Shown piece by piece: positions 34,069 to 42,436 of a DNA stretch of 64,000 nucleotides. The stretch lies in NCBI GenBank assembly GCA_964558665.1, contig CAZLFA010000005.1, positions 42,466-106,465 on the forward strand, read 5' to 3'. Position numbers and translations under genes: made by a program. The stretch comes from CAZLFA01 sp964558665. Lineage in GTDB: Bacteria > Desulfobacterota > Syntrophia > Syntrophales > PHBD01. Position 1 is the first letter of the stretch. Each line of letters starts with the position of its first letter. The notes beneath the pieces are model-generated. The model was not told the origin of the DNA and ran no database searches. It saw nothing but the letters and a program-made list of their open reading frames with translations.

Positions 34069-35394
34069 ATGGATTATACTGCACATACGGAACTAGACAG
34101 GAAAGAGATGATGGAATACATAGGAATCAAAACCATTGAAGATCTTTTTTCCGACATTCCGGAAAGATACCGTTTAAAATCCGTCTTAAATCTTCCCGCC
34201 CCTCTCTCAGAGCAAGAAATTTTTAAAGAAATGAAATATTACTCGACTGGTAACATTATTCCTCAAACAACTCTTACCGGAGCAGGTTCATACCATCATT
34301 ACATACCGGCTGTTGTCGGCCACATTATATCCCGATCCGAATTTTATACCGCATACACGCCTTACCAGGCCGAAATCAGTCAGGGAATACTTCAGGCTAT
34401 TTATGAATATCAGACAATGATCGCCAAATTGACAGGGATGCAGGTGGCCAACGCTTCCATGTACGATGGGGCGTCTGCAATGTCGGAAGCATCCGTGCTT
34501 GCCGCAAAGACACTCAACCGTTCAAAAATAGTTATAGCCAGGACGGTTCATCCCGAATACAGACAGACTGTGAAAACTTATGCCTGGTCTAATGGCTATC
34601 AGGTAGAAGAAATCCCGTACACAAAGAGCGGACAGGTTGATATATCGGCCCTGGAATCCGCCGTTGATGAAAACACGGCCGCCGTTATAGTTCAGAGTCC
34701 GAACTTTTTTGGCATAATTGAAGATATTGCGGCGATTGAACTTCCTGTACACAGGAAAAAGGCTTTGCTTGTCTCGGGATTCACAGAAGCGACTTCCCTG
34801 GGCATTTTAAAACCGGCAGGAGAATTGGGAGCAGACTTTGTTGTAGGAGAGGGACAGTCCTTCGGCAATCCGATGAACTATGGAGGACCTTATCTCGGCA
34901 TATTTGCCGGCACTGGACAGTTTATCAGGAAAATACCGGGCAGACTGGCCGGCGCAACAATTGACAGGGAAGGTCAACGAGGATTTGTTCTCACTCTTCA
35001 GACAAGAGAACAACATATCCGCAGAGAAAAAGCGACATCAAACATATGCTCCAATGAAGCCCTGTGTGCGTTGGCGGCAGCCGTCTATCTGGCGTGTATG
35101 GGTAAAAATCTCAAAAGGCTTGCCGAATTAAACATTAGAAAGGCCTGTTACCTGAAAGACAAGCTGACAGGCATTGCTGGCTGGAGCAGTGTTTTTTCCG
35201 CTCCCACTTACAATGAATTTGCCATCCGATGTCCCGATCCCGGCCACGTAAATTTGAAACTGAGGGACAACGGCATAGCCGGCGGATATGAATTGGAAAA
35301 AGACTATCCGGAACTCAAGAATGTTCTCCTTTTATGCGCTACGGAGATGATGACCAGAGATGAAATAGACCGGATTGTCGAGATACTGAAATAG
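34069..35394 (+). CDS. gcvPA: Glycine dehydrogenase (decarboxylating) subunit 1
   Basis: The alpha chain (441 residues) of the two-subunit P protein, which decarboxylates glycine and passes the aminomethyl group to GcvH. 'FLG..YHHYIPAVV' region is 'GAGSYHHYIPAVVGHI', then 'YTPYQAEISQGILQAIYEYQ' and 'GEGQSFGNPMNYGGPYLG'. This chain lacks the PLP lysine, which is on GcvPB; gcvPB does not follow, which is unusual since the two are normally adjacent. It is intact and preceded by a good SD. Confidence 0.95.
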   Translation: MDYTAHTELDRKEMMEYIGIKTIEDLFSDIPERYRLKSVLNLPAPLSEQEIFKEMKYYSTGNIIPQTTLTGAGSYHHYIPAVVGHIISRSEFYTAYTPYQAEISQGILQAIYEYQTMIAKLTGMQVANASMYDGASAMSEASVLAAKTLNRSKIVIARTVHPEYRQTVKTYAWSNGYQVEEIPYTKSGQVDISALESAVDENTAAVIVQSPNFFGIIEDIAAIELPVHRKKALLVSGFTEATSLGILKPAGELGADFVVGEGQSFGNPMNYGGPYLGIFAGTGQFIRKIPGRLAGATIDREGQRGFVLTLQTREQHIRREKATSNICSNEALCALAAAVYLACMGKNLKRLAELNIRKACYLKDKLTGIAGWSSVFSAPTYNEFAIRCPDPGHVNLKLRDNGIAGGYELEKDYPELKNVLLLCATEMMTRDEIDRIVEILK

Positions 35395-35458
35395 CTTACA
35401 CCCGAATAGAGCTTTTTCCGGGTGGAGACAGATTTGAATATACGGCAAGGCTTGTTAT

Positions 35459-35920
35459 ATGTCCTATACGCTCCAACAAAGGGCCGATTTGCTTGAGAAG
35501 ACAACATGGGCCAGCGACTTTACCTGGAAAGAGATAGAGAACATGGCCAAATATCTGCATGTTACAAAAACTCCTGCCGGCATGTACGTGTTCAATGAAG
35601 GCGCTAAAGAGTCTTATATGTGCATAATCACGGACGGCACTGTAAATGTTGTCAAACACGATGATGACGGTAAGGAAAAAGTATTAAGCGGTATTACCTC
35701 GGGAAAAGTTTTCGGAGAGATGGCCCTTTTTGATGGAGAACCGAGATCAGCGGCTGTCATTGCCGCGAAAGATACAACAATGCTCGTGCTTACCAGAAAA
35801 AACCTTGAACTCCTGATGGATGAATCGCCAAGGCTGGGAACACGTTTGCTCTACAAACTTGGCACGCAGTTAAGCCAGAGATTACGCATGACCAGTGGAA
35901 AATTGGTTAACTACATATAA
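35459..35920 (+). CDS. Stand-alone cyclic nucleotide-binding domain protein
   Basis: 153 residues made of one Crp/Fnr effector domain: 'GMYVFNEGAKESYMCIITDG' and 'GKVFGEMALFDGEPRSAAVIA' (the latter is the phosphate-binding cassette with Gly-Glu and Arg-Ser). There is no helix-turn-helix after it, so it is not a DNA-binding regulator in itself. It may sense cAMP or cGMP and act through a partner. It ends 3 nt before the NlpC/P60 gene. Confidence 0.85.
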   Translation: MSYTLQQRADLLEKTTWASDFTWKEIENMAKYLHVTKTPAGMYVFNEGAKESYMCIITDGTVNVVKHDDDGKEKVLSGITSGKVFGEMALFDGEPRSAAVIAAKDTTMLVLTRKNLELLMDESPRLGTRLLYKLGTQLSQRLRMTSGKLVNYI

Positions 35921-35923
35921 TCC

Positions 35924-36700
35924 ATGACCTTAAATCACCGGAACAAATTCCTTGTTGCAGTCTTAATCATCTCTTTGCTCGTCGTTTGTTCATGCAGCCG
36001 GCATAAACCGTATTCATACCACCCCCCATACAAAAAAACCGTGAAAAAGAAACTTGTCAGGATGGGCTATACAATCCAGGCGGGAGCATTTGCCAATGTC
36101 AAAAATGCAGTGCGATTAACGGATACACTGCGTGCACAGGGGCTCGATGCAACTTATCTGGTCGCCCGTGAAGGGTTGTACAAGGTTCGCTTCGGAAACT
36201 TTAAAACAAAGGATGCTGCCCGTAAAAGGGCTGAATCGCTTAAATCATCCGGGATAATAGAAGATTATTATATTGTTGCTCCTGAAGATTACTCAGTAGC
36301 CAGAAGAGAAAGGCTGGGCGATGGGTACGTACGTGAAGAAATAGTTAAAACGGCAAGAACCTATATCGGTGTTCCATATTTATGGGGAGGCACCTCTGCG
36401 GAGAGCGGTTTCGACTGCAGCGGTTTGACAATGACCGTATATCAGCTAAACGGTATAGATATCCCCAGATCCTCAAGGGATCAGTTCGAAGCCGGAACGC
36501 CGATCACTCAGTCCGATCTGATGAAGGGCGACCTGGTCTTTTTTGCCACATCGGCGCCGGGTAAAGTTTCTCATGTGGGTGTATATACCGGAAACGGGGA
36601 GTTTATTCATGCACCGGGCAGAGGAAAAACCATCCGCACCGACTCCCTGACAAAGAACTACTTTAAAAAGCATTATATCGGTGCCCGGTCATACCTGTAA
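35924..36700 (+). CDS. SPOR and NlpC/P60 domain lipoprotein (peptidoglycan endopeptidase)
   Basis: 258 residues: signal segment with lipobox-like 'LLVVCSC' (about 18-24), SPOR domain (about 48-118, 'YTIQAGAFANVKNAVRLTD') which binds denuded septal glycan, and an NlpC/P60 domain (about 137-258). Catalytic Cys in 'FDCSGL' (about 165), His in 'VSHVGVY' (about 215) and a third polar His in 'FIHAPG' (about 228). It should cut peptide stems in the wall, likely at division sites. The combination of SPOR with NlpC/P60 is less usual than SPOR with an amidase. Confidence 0.9.
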   Translation: MTLNHRNKFLVAVLIISLLVVCSCSRHKPYSYHPPYKKTVKKKLVRMGYTIQAGAFANVKNAVRLTDTLRAQGLDATYLVAREGLYKVRFGNFKTKDAARKRAESLKSSGIIEDYYIVAPEDYSVARRERLGDGYVREEIVKTARTYIGVPYLWGGTSAESGFDCSGLTMTVYQLNGIDIPRSSRDQFEAGTPITQSDLMKGDLVFFATSAPGKVSHVGVYTGNGEFIHAPGRGKTIRTDSLTKNYFKKHYIGARSYL

Positions 36701-36874
36701 AGCATTGAAGAAGGCTTTGTAATTACTGAACATCACACATTTATGGCCTTTCAGAATTTATCTGTTGACTTTAAAAACTATTTCGCTCATACAGTTTCCG
36801 GTTTAATAAATCCATAATGATCCGTTATGAATCTTCCATAGGGATTTGAAATAAAATACGAGGAGATTTCTATC

Positions 36875-37633
36875 ATGTTGGAACTCAGAAACCTGTTTTT
36901 TTCCATTCCTGAGCCGGTTGACGGAAACGGTAATCAAAAACATCATATCATAAACGATATAAATTTTACTTTTGAAAAAGAAAAATTCTATGCCATAACC
37001 GGCCCCAACGGAAGCGGTAAAACAACACTGGCAAAGCTCATAATGGGAATCAATCCGACGACTTCGGGAAGCATCATATTTGACGGCACCGATATAACGG
37101 ATCTCAGCATCACGGATCGCGCAAAGGCCGGCATAGCTTACAGCTTTCAGCACCCTGCCCGTTTCAAAGGAGTCACATTCAGGGATCTGTTGTCTATCGC
37201 TTCCGGCAGCGAGGAAGAGCTAAAGCTTCTCAAAATCATCAAACGGGTAGGTATATGCTCTCTATCATTCCTCGACAAGTCGGTCGATTCCAAGCTTTCC
37301 GGCGGAGAGATAAAAAAAATTGAACTGGCCACAACCATAGCGCGCAATCCCAAACTTGCCATATATGATGAACCGGACACCGGGATTGACCTGTGGACCA
37401 TTGAACCAATGGTTGAACTTCTAAAAAAAGAGCAGAAAAACTGCGGCACGACCACAATAGTTGTCAGCCACAACAAGGCCTTTCTTGAGGCTGCCGACGT
37501 TGTCCTGATGGTAAGCGAAGGCAGATTCGTTTATCAGGGCAATCTTGATGGAGCCCTGCCGCTGCTTAACGATCTGAGTATATGCAATTACAGAACCTGT
37601 GGAGTAAGAACTTATGATGAATGCTTTAGATAA
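36875..37633 (+). CDS. sufC: Fe-S cluster assembly ATPase SufC-like
   Basis: A 252-residue ABC ATPase. Walker A 'GPNGSGKTT' (about 47-55), signature 'KLSGGEIKK' (about 139-147), Walker B 'LAIYDEPDTGID' (about 161-172). The 'DEPDTGID' form is typical of SufC rather than of transporters, and no permease is near. Overlaps sufB by 20 nt. SD GAGGAG 9 nt before the ATG; TTGACT-17-CATACA upstream (36765-36793) is a weak promoter candidate. Confidence 0.9.
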   Translation: MLELRNLFFSIPEPVDGNGNQKHHIINDINFTFEKEKFYAITGPNGSGKTTLAKLIMGINPTTSGSIIFDGTDITDLSITDRAKAGIAYSFQHPARFKGVTFRDLLSIASGSEEELKLLKIIKRVGICSLSFLDKSVDSKLSGGEIKKIELATTIARNPKLAIYDEPDTGIDLWTIEPMVELLKKEQKNCGTTTIVVSHNKAFLEAADVVLMVSEGRFVYQGNLDGALPLLNDLSICNYRTCGVRTYDECFR

Positions 37634-38534
37634 GGAATTGTTGAAGGCTGTTGCCGATTTGGAGGAACTGCCTAAAGGGGCATTCAACATCAGAAAAAAC
37701 GGCCAGTTGCTGGCCAGAGAGACATCGGCCAATATAGATATAGAAAGCAACAAGGAAGGCACCGGTATCGTTGTTTCCATAAAACCGGGCACCGTAGGTG
37801 AATCAGTCCATATACCTGTAATTCTCAGCCTTGCCGGGCTTTATGATGTTGTCTACAATAACTTTGTAATCGGTGACAATTCGGACGTTACAATAATCGC
37901 AGGGTGCGGTATCCACTGCGGCGGCTTGGATCCGGAGGGGCATGCCGGGATTCATGAATTTCATGTGGGCCGGGGATCAAAGGTGAAGTACATAGAAAAG
38001 CATTATGCCACCGGTCCCGGCAAGGGAAAGCGTTCTCTTAATCCGACAACGAAGGTATTCATGGCGGAGGGATCGCATCTGGAAATGGAACTCACACAGA
38101 TCGGTGGAGTCGATGAAGCCAAAAGAGCAAACGAGGCATTCCTGGAAAAGGACTGTGTGCTTCTCATCTCTGAAAAGGTACTGACGGATTATTCTCAAAC
38201 AGCTGATTCGAAAACCGACATAACATTGGCCGGAGAAGACAGCAGGGCAAACATGATCTCACGATCGGTTATCAAGGGTGACTCCAGACAGAACTTTTAT
38301 GCAACATTGGATGCACGCGCCAGATGCTTCGGCCATATTGAATGCGACGCCATTATTATGGACAACGGAACAAACGAAACAATACCCTCTCTCAAGGCAC
38401 GTCATCCGGATGCCGAACTGACCCACGAAGCATCAATAGGAAAAATCGCCAACGATCAACTGATGAAGCTGATGAGCCTGGGACTCACATACGACGAGGC
38501 CGTCAATCGCATTATTCAGGGATTTCTGTCTTAA
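37614..38534 (+). CDS. sufB: SufB/SufD-like Fe-S scaffold protein, short form
   Basis: 306 residues, much shorter than standard SufB (about 470). The right-handed beta-helix core is seen in 'GCGIHCGG', 'HEFHVGRGSKVKYIEKHYAT' and the end 'LTHEASIGKIANDQLMKLMSLG' plus 'LTYDEAVNRIIQGF', which is the SufBD C-terminal signature. With sufC it makes a two-gene unit without sufD, sufS, sufE or sufU, as in the minimal SUF-like (SmsCB) systems of anaerobes. SufB with SufC is expected to build Fe-S clusters. Confidence 0.88.
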   Translation: MMNALDKELLKAVADLEELPKGAFNIRKNGQLLARETSANIDIESNKEGTGIVVSIKPGTVGESVHIPVILSLAGLYDVVYNNFVIGDNSDVTIIAGCGIHCGGLDPEGHAGIHEFHVGRGSKVKYIEKHYATGPGKGKRSLNPTTKVFMAEGSHLEMELTQIGGVDEAKRANEAFLEKDCVLLISEKVLTDYSQTADSKTDITLAGEDSRANMISRSVIKGDSRQNFYATLDARARCFGHIECDAIIMDNGTNETIPSLKARHPDAELTHEASIGKIANDQLMKLMSLGLTYDEAVNRIIQGFLS

Positions 38535-38559
38535 CCTGCCCAAAGATTACAAATGAAAA

Positions 38560-38590
38560 GGCTCCGCGAAAATTAATTTTTCGCAGAGCC
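38560..38590 (-). terminator. Terminator between convergent sufB and groEL
   Basis: GGCTC-CGCGAAAA (38560-38572) is inverted as TTTTTCGCAGAGCC (38577-38590), with one mismatch and a small AT loop. On the minus strand TTTTC follows, so it fits best as the groEL terminator, and may serve sufB too. Confidence 0.7.
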
Positions 38591-38636
38591 GTCTTCACCT
38601 TGTCAACCCACCACAATTATGGTTCACCAAAACGTA

Positions 38637-40280
38637 TCAATAATCGTAGTCACCCATGTCAGGCGGCATACCTCCACCGGGAGGCATCATGGGAGGCGTC
38701 TTCTTTTTCGGCGCCTCGGCCACCATTGCCTCGGTTGTCAAAAGCAGCGCGGACACGGATGAAGCATTCTGAAGAGCGAGACGCGTAACCTTCGCCGGAT
38801 CGATGACGCCGGCCTCTATCATTTTTACATATTCTCCACTCTCGGCATTAAATCCGAAATCATCTTTGCCCGCCTTGACTTTCTCGACAACGATCGAGCC
38901 TTCAAAACCGGCGTTTAAAGCTATCTGACGGACCGGCTCTTCGATGACACGCTTTACTATGTTAAGACCATACATCTCGTCATCGGACAGTTTCACCTTA
39001 TCCAGAGCTTTTCCAGCACGAATAAGGGCAACTCCTCCACCAGGGACAATACCTTCTTCAACAGCCGCTCGGGTAGCATTCAATGCATCTTCAACGCGCG
39101 CTTTTTTCTCCTTCATTTCCATCTCAGTCGCAGCGCCGACATTAATAACAGCAACACCTCCTACCAGTTTGGCAAGGCGCTCCTGCATTTTCTCCTTATC
39201 ATAGTCGGATGTTGATTCTTCGATTTGCGCTCTGAGCTGTTTTACTCTGGCTTCAACGTCGGTTCTCTTTCCTCCGCCGTCGACTATAGTGGTATTATCC
39301 TTGTCAATATTAACCTGCTTGCATGTACCGAGATCCCTGATAGTCATACTTTCAAGCTTTACACCAAGGTCTTCAGAAACAAGTTTCCCTCCTGTCAGAA
39401 TAGCAATATCCTCCAGCATTGCCTTTCTGCGATCTCCAAATCCCGGGGCCTTTACAGCCGCGCATTTAAGGGTACCCCTGACCTTGTTTACAACCAGCGT
39501 AGCCAATGCCTCGCCTTCAATATCTTCAGCAACTATAAGAAAGGGTTTGCCTGTTTTTGCAATCTGCTCCAGGATCGGCACCATATCCTTCATGGAACTG
39601 ATCTTTTTCTCGTAAATGAGAATATAGGGCTCTTCCAGCCTGGCTTCCATCTTTTCCGTATCGGTCACAAAATAAGGGGATATGTATCCTCTGTCAAACT
39701 GCATACCTTCGACGATATCCAGGGTAGTATCCATGCTCTTTGCATCCTGGACTGTTATCACACCCTCCTTGCCGACCTTATCCATGGCGTCGGAGATTAT
39801 CTCTCCGATGGTGAGGTCGTTATTTGCCGAAATAGTGCCTACCTGGGTTATTTCCTTTTTATCCTTTACCGGTTTGGAAATCTTCTTCAGCTCATCGACA
39901 ATTGCTGCAACACTTTTATCAATTCCTCTTTTCAGAGACATCGGGTTCATGCCGGCAGCAACAAGCTTTGCCCCCTCCCTGTAGATTGCTTCGGCCAGAA
40001 TAGTAGCCGTCGTGGTGCCATCGCCTGCCATGTCGGATGTCCGTGCCGCCACCTCCTTGACCATCTGTGCCCCCATATTCTCAAACTTGTTCTCAAGCTC
40101 AATCTCCCTGGCTACTGACACGCCATCCTTCGTGATGGTCGGTGCTCCCCAGGTTTTTGAAATCAGGACATTTCGCCCTTTGGGACCGAGAGTAACTTTG
40201 ACGGCGCTCGCCAGAGTACTTACCCCCCGCATAATCTTGTCACGAGCAATTACATCATACTTGATTTCTTTTGCAGCCAT
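38637..40280 (-). CDS. groL: Chaperonin GroEL
   Basis: The 60-kDa chaperonin subunit (547 residues). 'GPKGRNVLI' (about 32-40), ATP-site 'AGDGTTTATILAE' (about 85-97), 'GFGDRRKAML' and 'EGIVPGGGVALIRA' (about 405-418) are typical. The C-terminal tail is 'GGGMPPDMGDYDY', a variant of the usual Gly-Gly-Met repeat with aromatic end. Follows groES by 18 nt. Confidence 0.98.
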   Translation of the reverse strand: MAAKEIKYDVIARDKIMRGVSTLASAVKVTLGPKGRNVLISKTWGAPTITKDGVSVAREIELENKFENMGAQMVKEVAARTSDMAGDGTTTATILAEAIYREGAKLVAAGMNPMSLKRGIDKSVAAIVDELKKISKPVKDKKEITQVGTISANNDLTIGEIISDAMDKVGKEGVITVQDAKSMDTTLDIVEGMQFDRGYISPYFVTDTEKMEARLEEPYILIYEKKISSMKDMVPILEQIAKTGKPFLIVAEDIEGEALATLVVNKVRGTLKCAAVKAPGFGDRRKAMLEDIAILTGGKLVSEDLGVKLESMTIRDLGTCKQVNIDKDNTTIVDGGGKRTDVEARVKQLRAQIEESTSDYDKEKMQERLAKLVGGVAVINVGAATEMEMKEKKARVEDALNATRAAVEEGIVPGGGVALIRAGKALDKVKLSDDEMYGLNIVKRVIEEPVRQIALNAGFEGSIVVEKVKAGKDDFGFNAESGEYVKMIEAGVIDPAKVTRLALQNASSVSALLLTTEAMVAEAPKKKTPPMMPPGGGMPPDMGDYDY

Positions 40281-40298
40281 TCGGTATTCCTCCTTTAA

Positions 40299-40586
40299 TT
40301 ATTCGATTACACCTAAAATATCATCTTCTCTCATCATTAAATACTCAACGCCGTCAATCTTTATTTCACTACCGGCATATCTTGAAAACATGATTCGATC
40401 ACCTTTCTTAACCTCAATCGGTATCCTCTCTCCTGCCTTGTTCCGTCTTCCCGGACCTACAGCCACCACTTTTCCCTCAAGCGGCTTTTCCTTTGCCGTA
40501 TCGGGGATAATAATACCTCCTGCTGTCTTTTCGTCACTCTCCACACGCAATACCAGAATTTGATCCTGCAGCGGTTTAAAACTCAT
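40299..40586 (-). CDS. groS: Co-chaperonin GroES
   Basis: The heptameric lid (95 residues): 'MSFKPLQDQILVLRVES', mobile loop 'EKTAGGIIIPDTAKEKP' and 'GDRIMFSRYAGSEIKIDG'. SD AAGGAGGT is 7 nt before the ATG. I found no CIRCE element upstream. TTGAAA-15-TATGCA (about 40684-40658) is a possible promoter of heat-shock or housekeeping type. Confidence 0.97.
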   Translation of the reverse strand: MSFKPLQDQILVLRVESDEKTAGGIIIPDTAKEKPLEGKVVAVGPGRRNKAGERIPIEVKKGDRIMFSRYAGSEIKIDGVEYLMMREDDILGVIE

Positions 40587-40710
40587 GCCATTTACCTCCT
40601 TGAATTATATTTTTATCAAAACAGCCCTATTATTCCAATTAGTAACAAAACGATAGCCTTGCATAATTTTCGTAAAGAGTTTTCAACTTGTGCAAAGCTT
40701 TTAAAACATT

Positions 40711-40772
40711 AATTCCCTTATAAGCCGGTCCCTTCCCCTGCAAAGGGAAGAGACCGGACTAAATAAGGGATT
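40711..40772. terminator. Long interrupted hairpin between groES and hsp20
   Basis: Outer arms TTCCCTTAT and ATAAGGGAT, then CCGGTC (40725-40730) with GACCGG (40752-40757), then CTTCCC with GGGAAG around CTGCAAA. It lies after the last hsp20 stop, so a terminator of that unit is likely, though no T-tract follows on either strand. Confidence 0.5.
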
Positions 40773-40781
40773 GCCTTGTTT

Positions 40782-41288
40782 CTACGACTTCTTTATGCTT
40801 ATTTTTTTAGATTTCTGAGATGCATCCTCTGTTTTGGGAAGAGTTACGCTCAATACGCCGTTTTTGAAGCTGGCCTTTGCCTTGTCGGCATCCAATCCCT
40901 GCGGCAGCGCAATAACACGGCTGAATGAACCATAGCTTCTCTCCATGCGGTAGTAGTTTTTACCTTTGTCTTCCTTATCCTCCTTCTTTTCTCCTTTGAT
41001 AGTCAAGTGATTATCTGTGAGCAGCACTTCCACATCCTTCTCATCCAGACCGGGCAGTTCGGCTTTGACATTTATCTCCTTTGCATCCTCTCTGATATCA
41101 ACAGACGGAGAAAAAGCTCCAAAACGGTCTGCCGATCCCCCAAAAGGCGCTGCATCAAATCCTCCGAAAAAATCATCGAACAGCCGGTTCATATCCTGCT
41201 GCAAGCTGTACAAGGGGTGATCGGACTCCCCTTTTTCAGGAGAAATATCCTTCCTCCAAACGGAAGGTAAAAGATCTCTGATAGTCAT
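40782..41288 (-). CDS. Small heat shock protein (Hsp20), copy 1
   Basis: About 168 residues, an ATP-independent holdase. Alpha-crystallin domain about 60-155: 'VDIREDAKEINVKAELPGLD' and 'NGVLSVTLPKT' (the A-x-x-x-n-G-V-L motif), with a C-terminal 'KKISIKK' that supplies the I-x-I anchor. Start is ATG 41288, 7 nt after AGGAGGT; seven codons upstream (41309) lies another ATG without SD. Last of three tandem hsp20 genes. Confidence 0.93.
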   Translation of the reverse strand: MTIRDLLPSVWRKDISPEKGESDHPLYSLQQDMNRLFDDFFGGFDAAPFGGSADRFGAFSPSVDIREDAKEINVKAELPGLDEKDVEVLLTDNHLTIKGEKKEDKEDKGKNYYRMERSYGSFSRVIALPQGLDADKAKASFKNGVLSVTLPKTEDASQKSKKISIKKS

Positions 41289-41310
41289 AATCCTTACCTC
41301 CTTTCCCATC

Positions 41311-41715
41311 TTAACCCGCCTTGATGGCTATCTTCTTTACTTTGGCCTTTTCAATCTTATGCAATGTAACTTTCAGCACACCATTCCTTACATTTGCTTC
41401 TATGCGGTCACGATCGACCTCGTCTGTGATTGTAAAGGCCCTTTCATAATCACCCGTATCATACTCTGCATAATATACACTGTGATCCTTTATATCATAC
41501 GGCGCAACCGCCCCGGTAATTGTCAGGACATTCTTGTCCAGTGTAATATCAACTGATTTCTCATCAACTCCCGGCATATCTGCCAGAAGAACGATAGAAT
41601 CCTTTGTCTCGTATATATCTACACCAGGCACGTAAACCTTTACGGTTCTGGTACGTTCCTGTACCACCGGGGTTTGCGCTTCCTGTTTTTGAACATCTTT
41701 TTTTTCATCTGCCAT
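41311..41715 (-). CDS. Small heat shock protein (Hsp20), copy 2
   Basis: 134 residues, shorter N-terminal arm than its neighbours and Gln/Lys-rich ('KKDVQKQEAQTPVVQER'). Alpha-crystallin domain about 30-134: 'VDIYETKDSIVLLADMPGVD' and 'RNGVLKVTLHKIE'. C-terminal I-x-I is 'KKIAIKA'. SD AAGGAGG before the ATG. It lies 18 nt after copy 3 and 22 nt before copy 1, so all three are cotranscribed; sequence divergence suggests hetero-oligomers rather than recent duplicates. Confidence 0.93.
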   Translation of the reverse strand: MADEKKDVQKQEAQTPVVQERTRTVKVYVPGVDIYETKDSIVLLADMPGVDEKSVDITLDKNVLTITGAVAPYDIKDHSVYYAEYDTGDYERAFTITDEVDRDRIEANVRNGVLKVTLHKIEKAKVKKIAIKAG

Positions 41716-41733
41716 AACCCCTTCCTCCTTTCG

Positions 41734-42177
41734 TTATTCTGACTTGATGGAAATCTTCTTCGGCTTATCTTCTTCAGCACGCGGCAGTTTAATACTCAGT
41801 ATGCCCCTTTCGTACTTGGCATCCACCTTGCCGGCATCAATGCTGAAAGGCAGTTGCAGTGTCCGCGTGAACTTTCCATGGACACGCTCCTGGCGGTGAT
41901 ATGTCTCTCCTTCCTTGATTTTCTCCGGTTCCTGTGAACCGCTAAGCGTGATGACATCACCCGTCACAGAAATGTCCATTTTTTCGGGATCAATGCCGGG
42001 CAATTCACACGTAAGCACCGCATCGTTTTGTCCAATTAGGACATTTATTGCCGGATAGTCATGCCCCAGACGGCCGCCGGCATGGGAGAAAAGACGATTC
42101 ATTTCCCTCTGCAGCCGCTGCATCTCCGAAAATGGATCAGATACTCTTCCTAACCTCCAAATTCCGGGTCCAAACAT
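41734..42177 (-). CDS. Small heat shock protein (Hsp20), copy 3
   Basis: About 147 residues. N-terminal 'DPFSEMQRLQREMNRLF', alpha-crystallin domain about 42-140 with 'ERGILSIKLPRAEE' and I-x-I tail 'KKISIKS'. ATG at 42177 lies 8 nt after AGGAGG; the in-frame GTG at 42186 falls inside the SD and is rejected. First gene of the hsp20 trio, behind a TTGACA promoter. Confidence 0.93.
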   Translation of the reverse strand: MFGPGIWRLGRVSDPFSEMQRLQREMNRLFSHAGGRLGHDYPAINVLIGQNDAVLTCELPGIDPEKMDISVTGDVITLSGSQEPEKIKEGETYHRQERVHGKFTRTLQLPFSIDAGKVDAKYERGILSIKLPRAEEDKPKKISIKSE

Positions 42178-42284
42178 AATCGACACCTCCTTATTTTATT
42201 ATATTTATTATTTTTGGGTCGTATCTCAAATTTTATCAGCCTTTAACATCCTAATATTGTTAGGCTACCCCCATCTGCGCTCAT

Positions 42285-42312
42285 AAAATAATCACAAATT
42301 TCACCTTGTCAA
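42285..42312 (-). promoter_or_regulatory. Promoter of the hsp20 operon
   Basis: TTGACA (42312-42307) with TATTTT (42290-42285), spacing 16 nt, minus strand. The -35 is CCTTGACA, close to a sigma32 -35, but no CCCCAT -10 is present on this strand. The 100-nt leader holds a CCTAA-tattg-TTAGG repeat (42251-42265) of unknown role. Nothing else seen in the 250-nt gap. Confidence 0.5.
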
Positions 42313-42436
42313 GGGCTACGGCACAGTCGTCCATTTACATAGTATATAGATTGATTTTATTGGCTTTTTCAGGATATCGACCGAGAATGTCCGGTTCGCT
42401 TTGTGTATCCTTCTAAACCGGGTAAGGATATTTTCA

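Noticed and set aside
35395..35458. Hairpin CACCCG/CGGGTG after gcvPA as a terminator
   Set aside because: Only six base pairs around a 14-nt loop, and no T-tract follows.
39225..40118. A 297-codon frame opposite groEL
   Set aside because: Opposite-strand shadow of a highly conserved gene; Cys/His/Leu-rich translation with no family.
40587..40710. CIRCE operator upstream of groES
   Set aside because: TTAGCACTC-N9-GAGTGCTAA does not occur in either strand.
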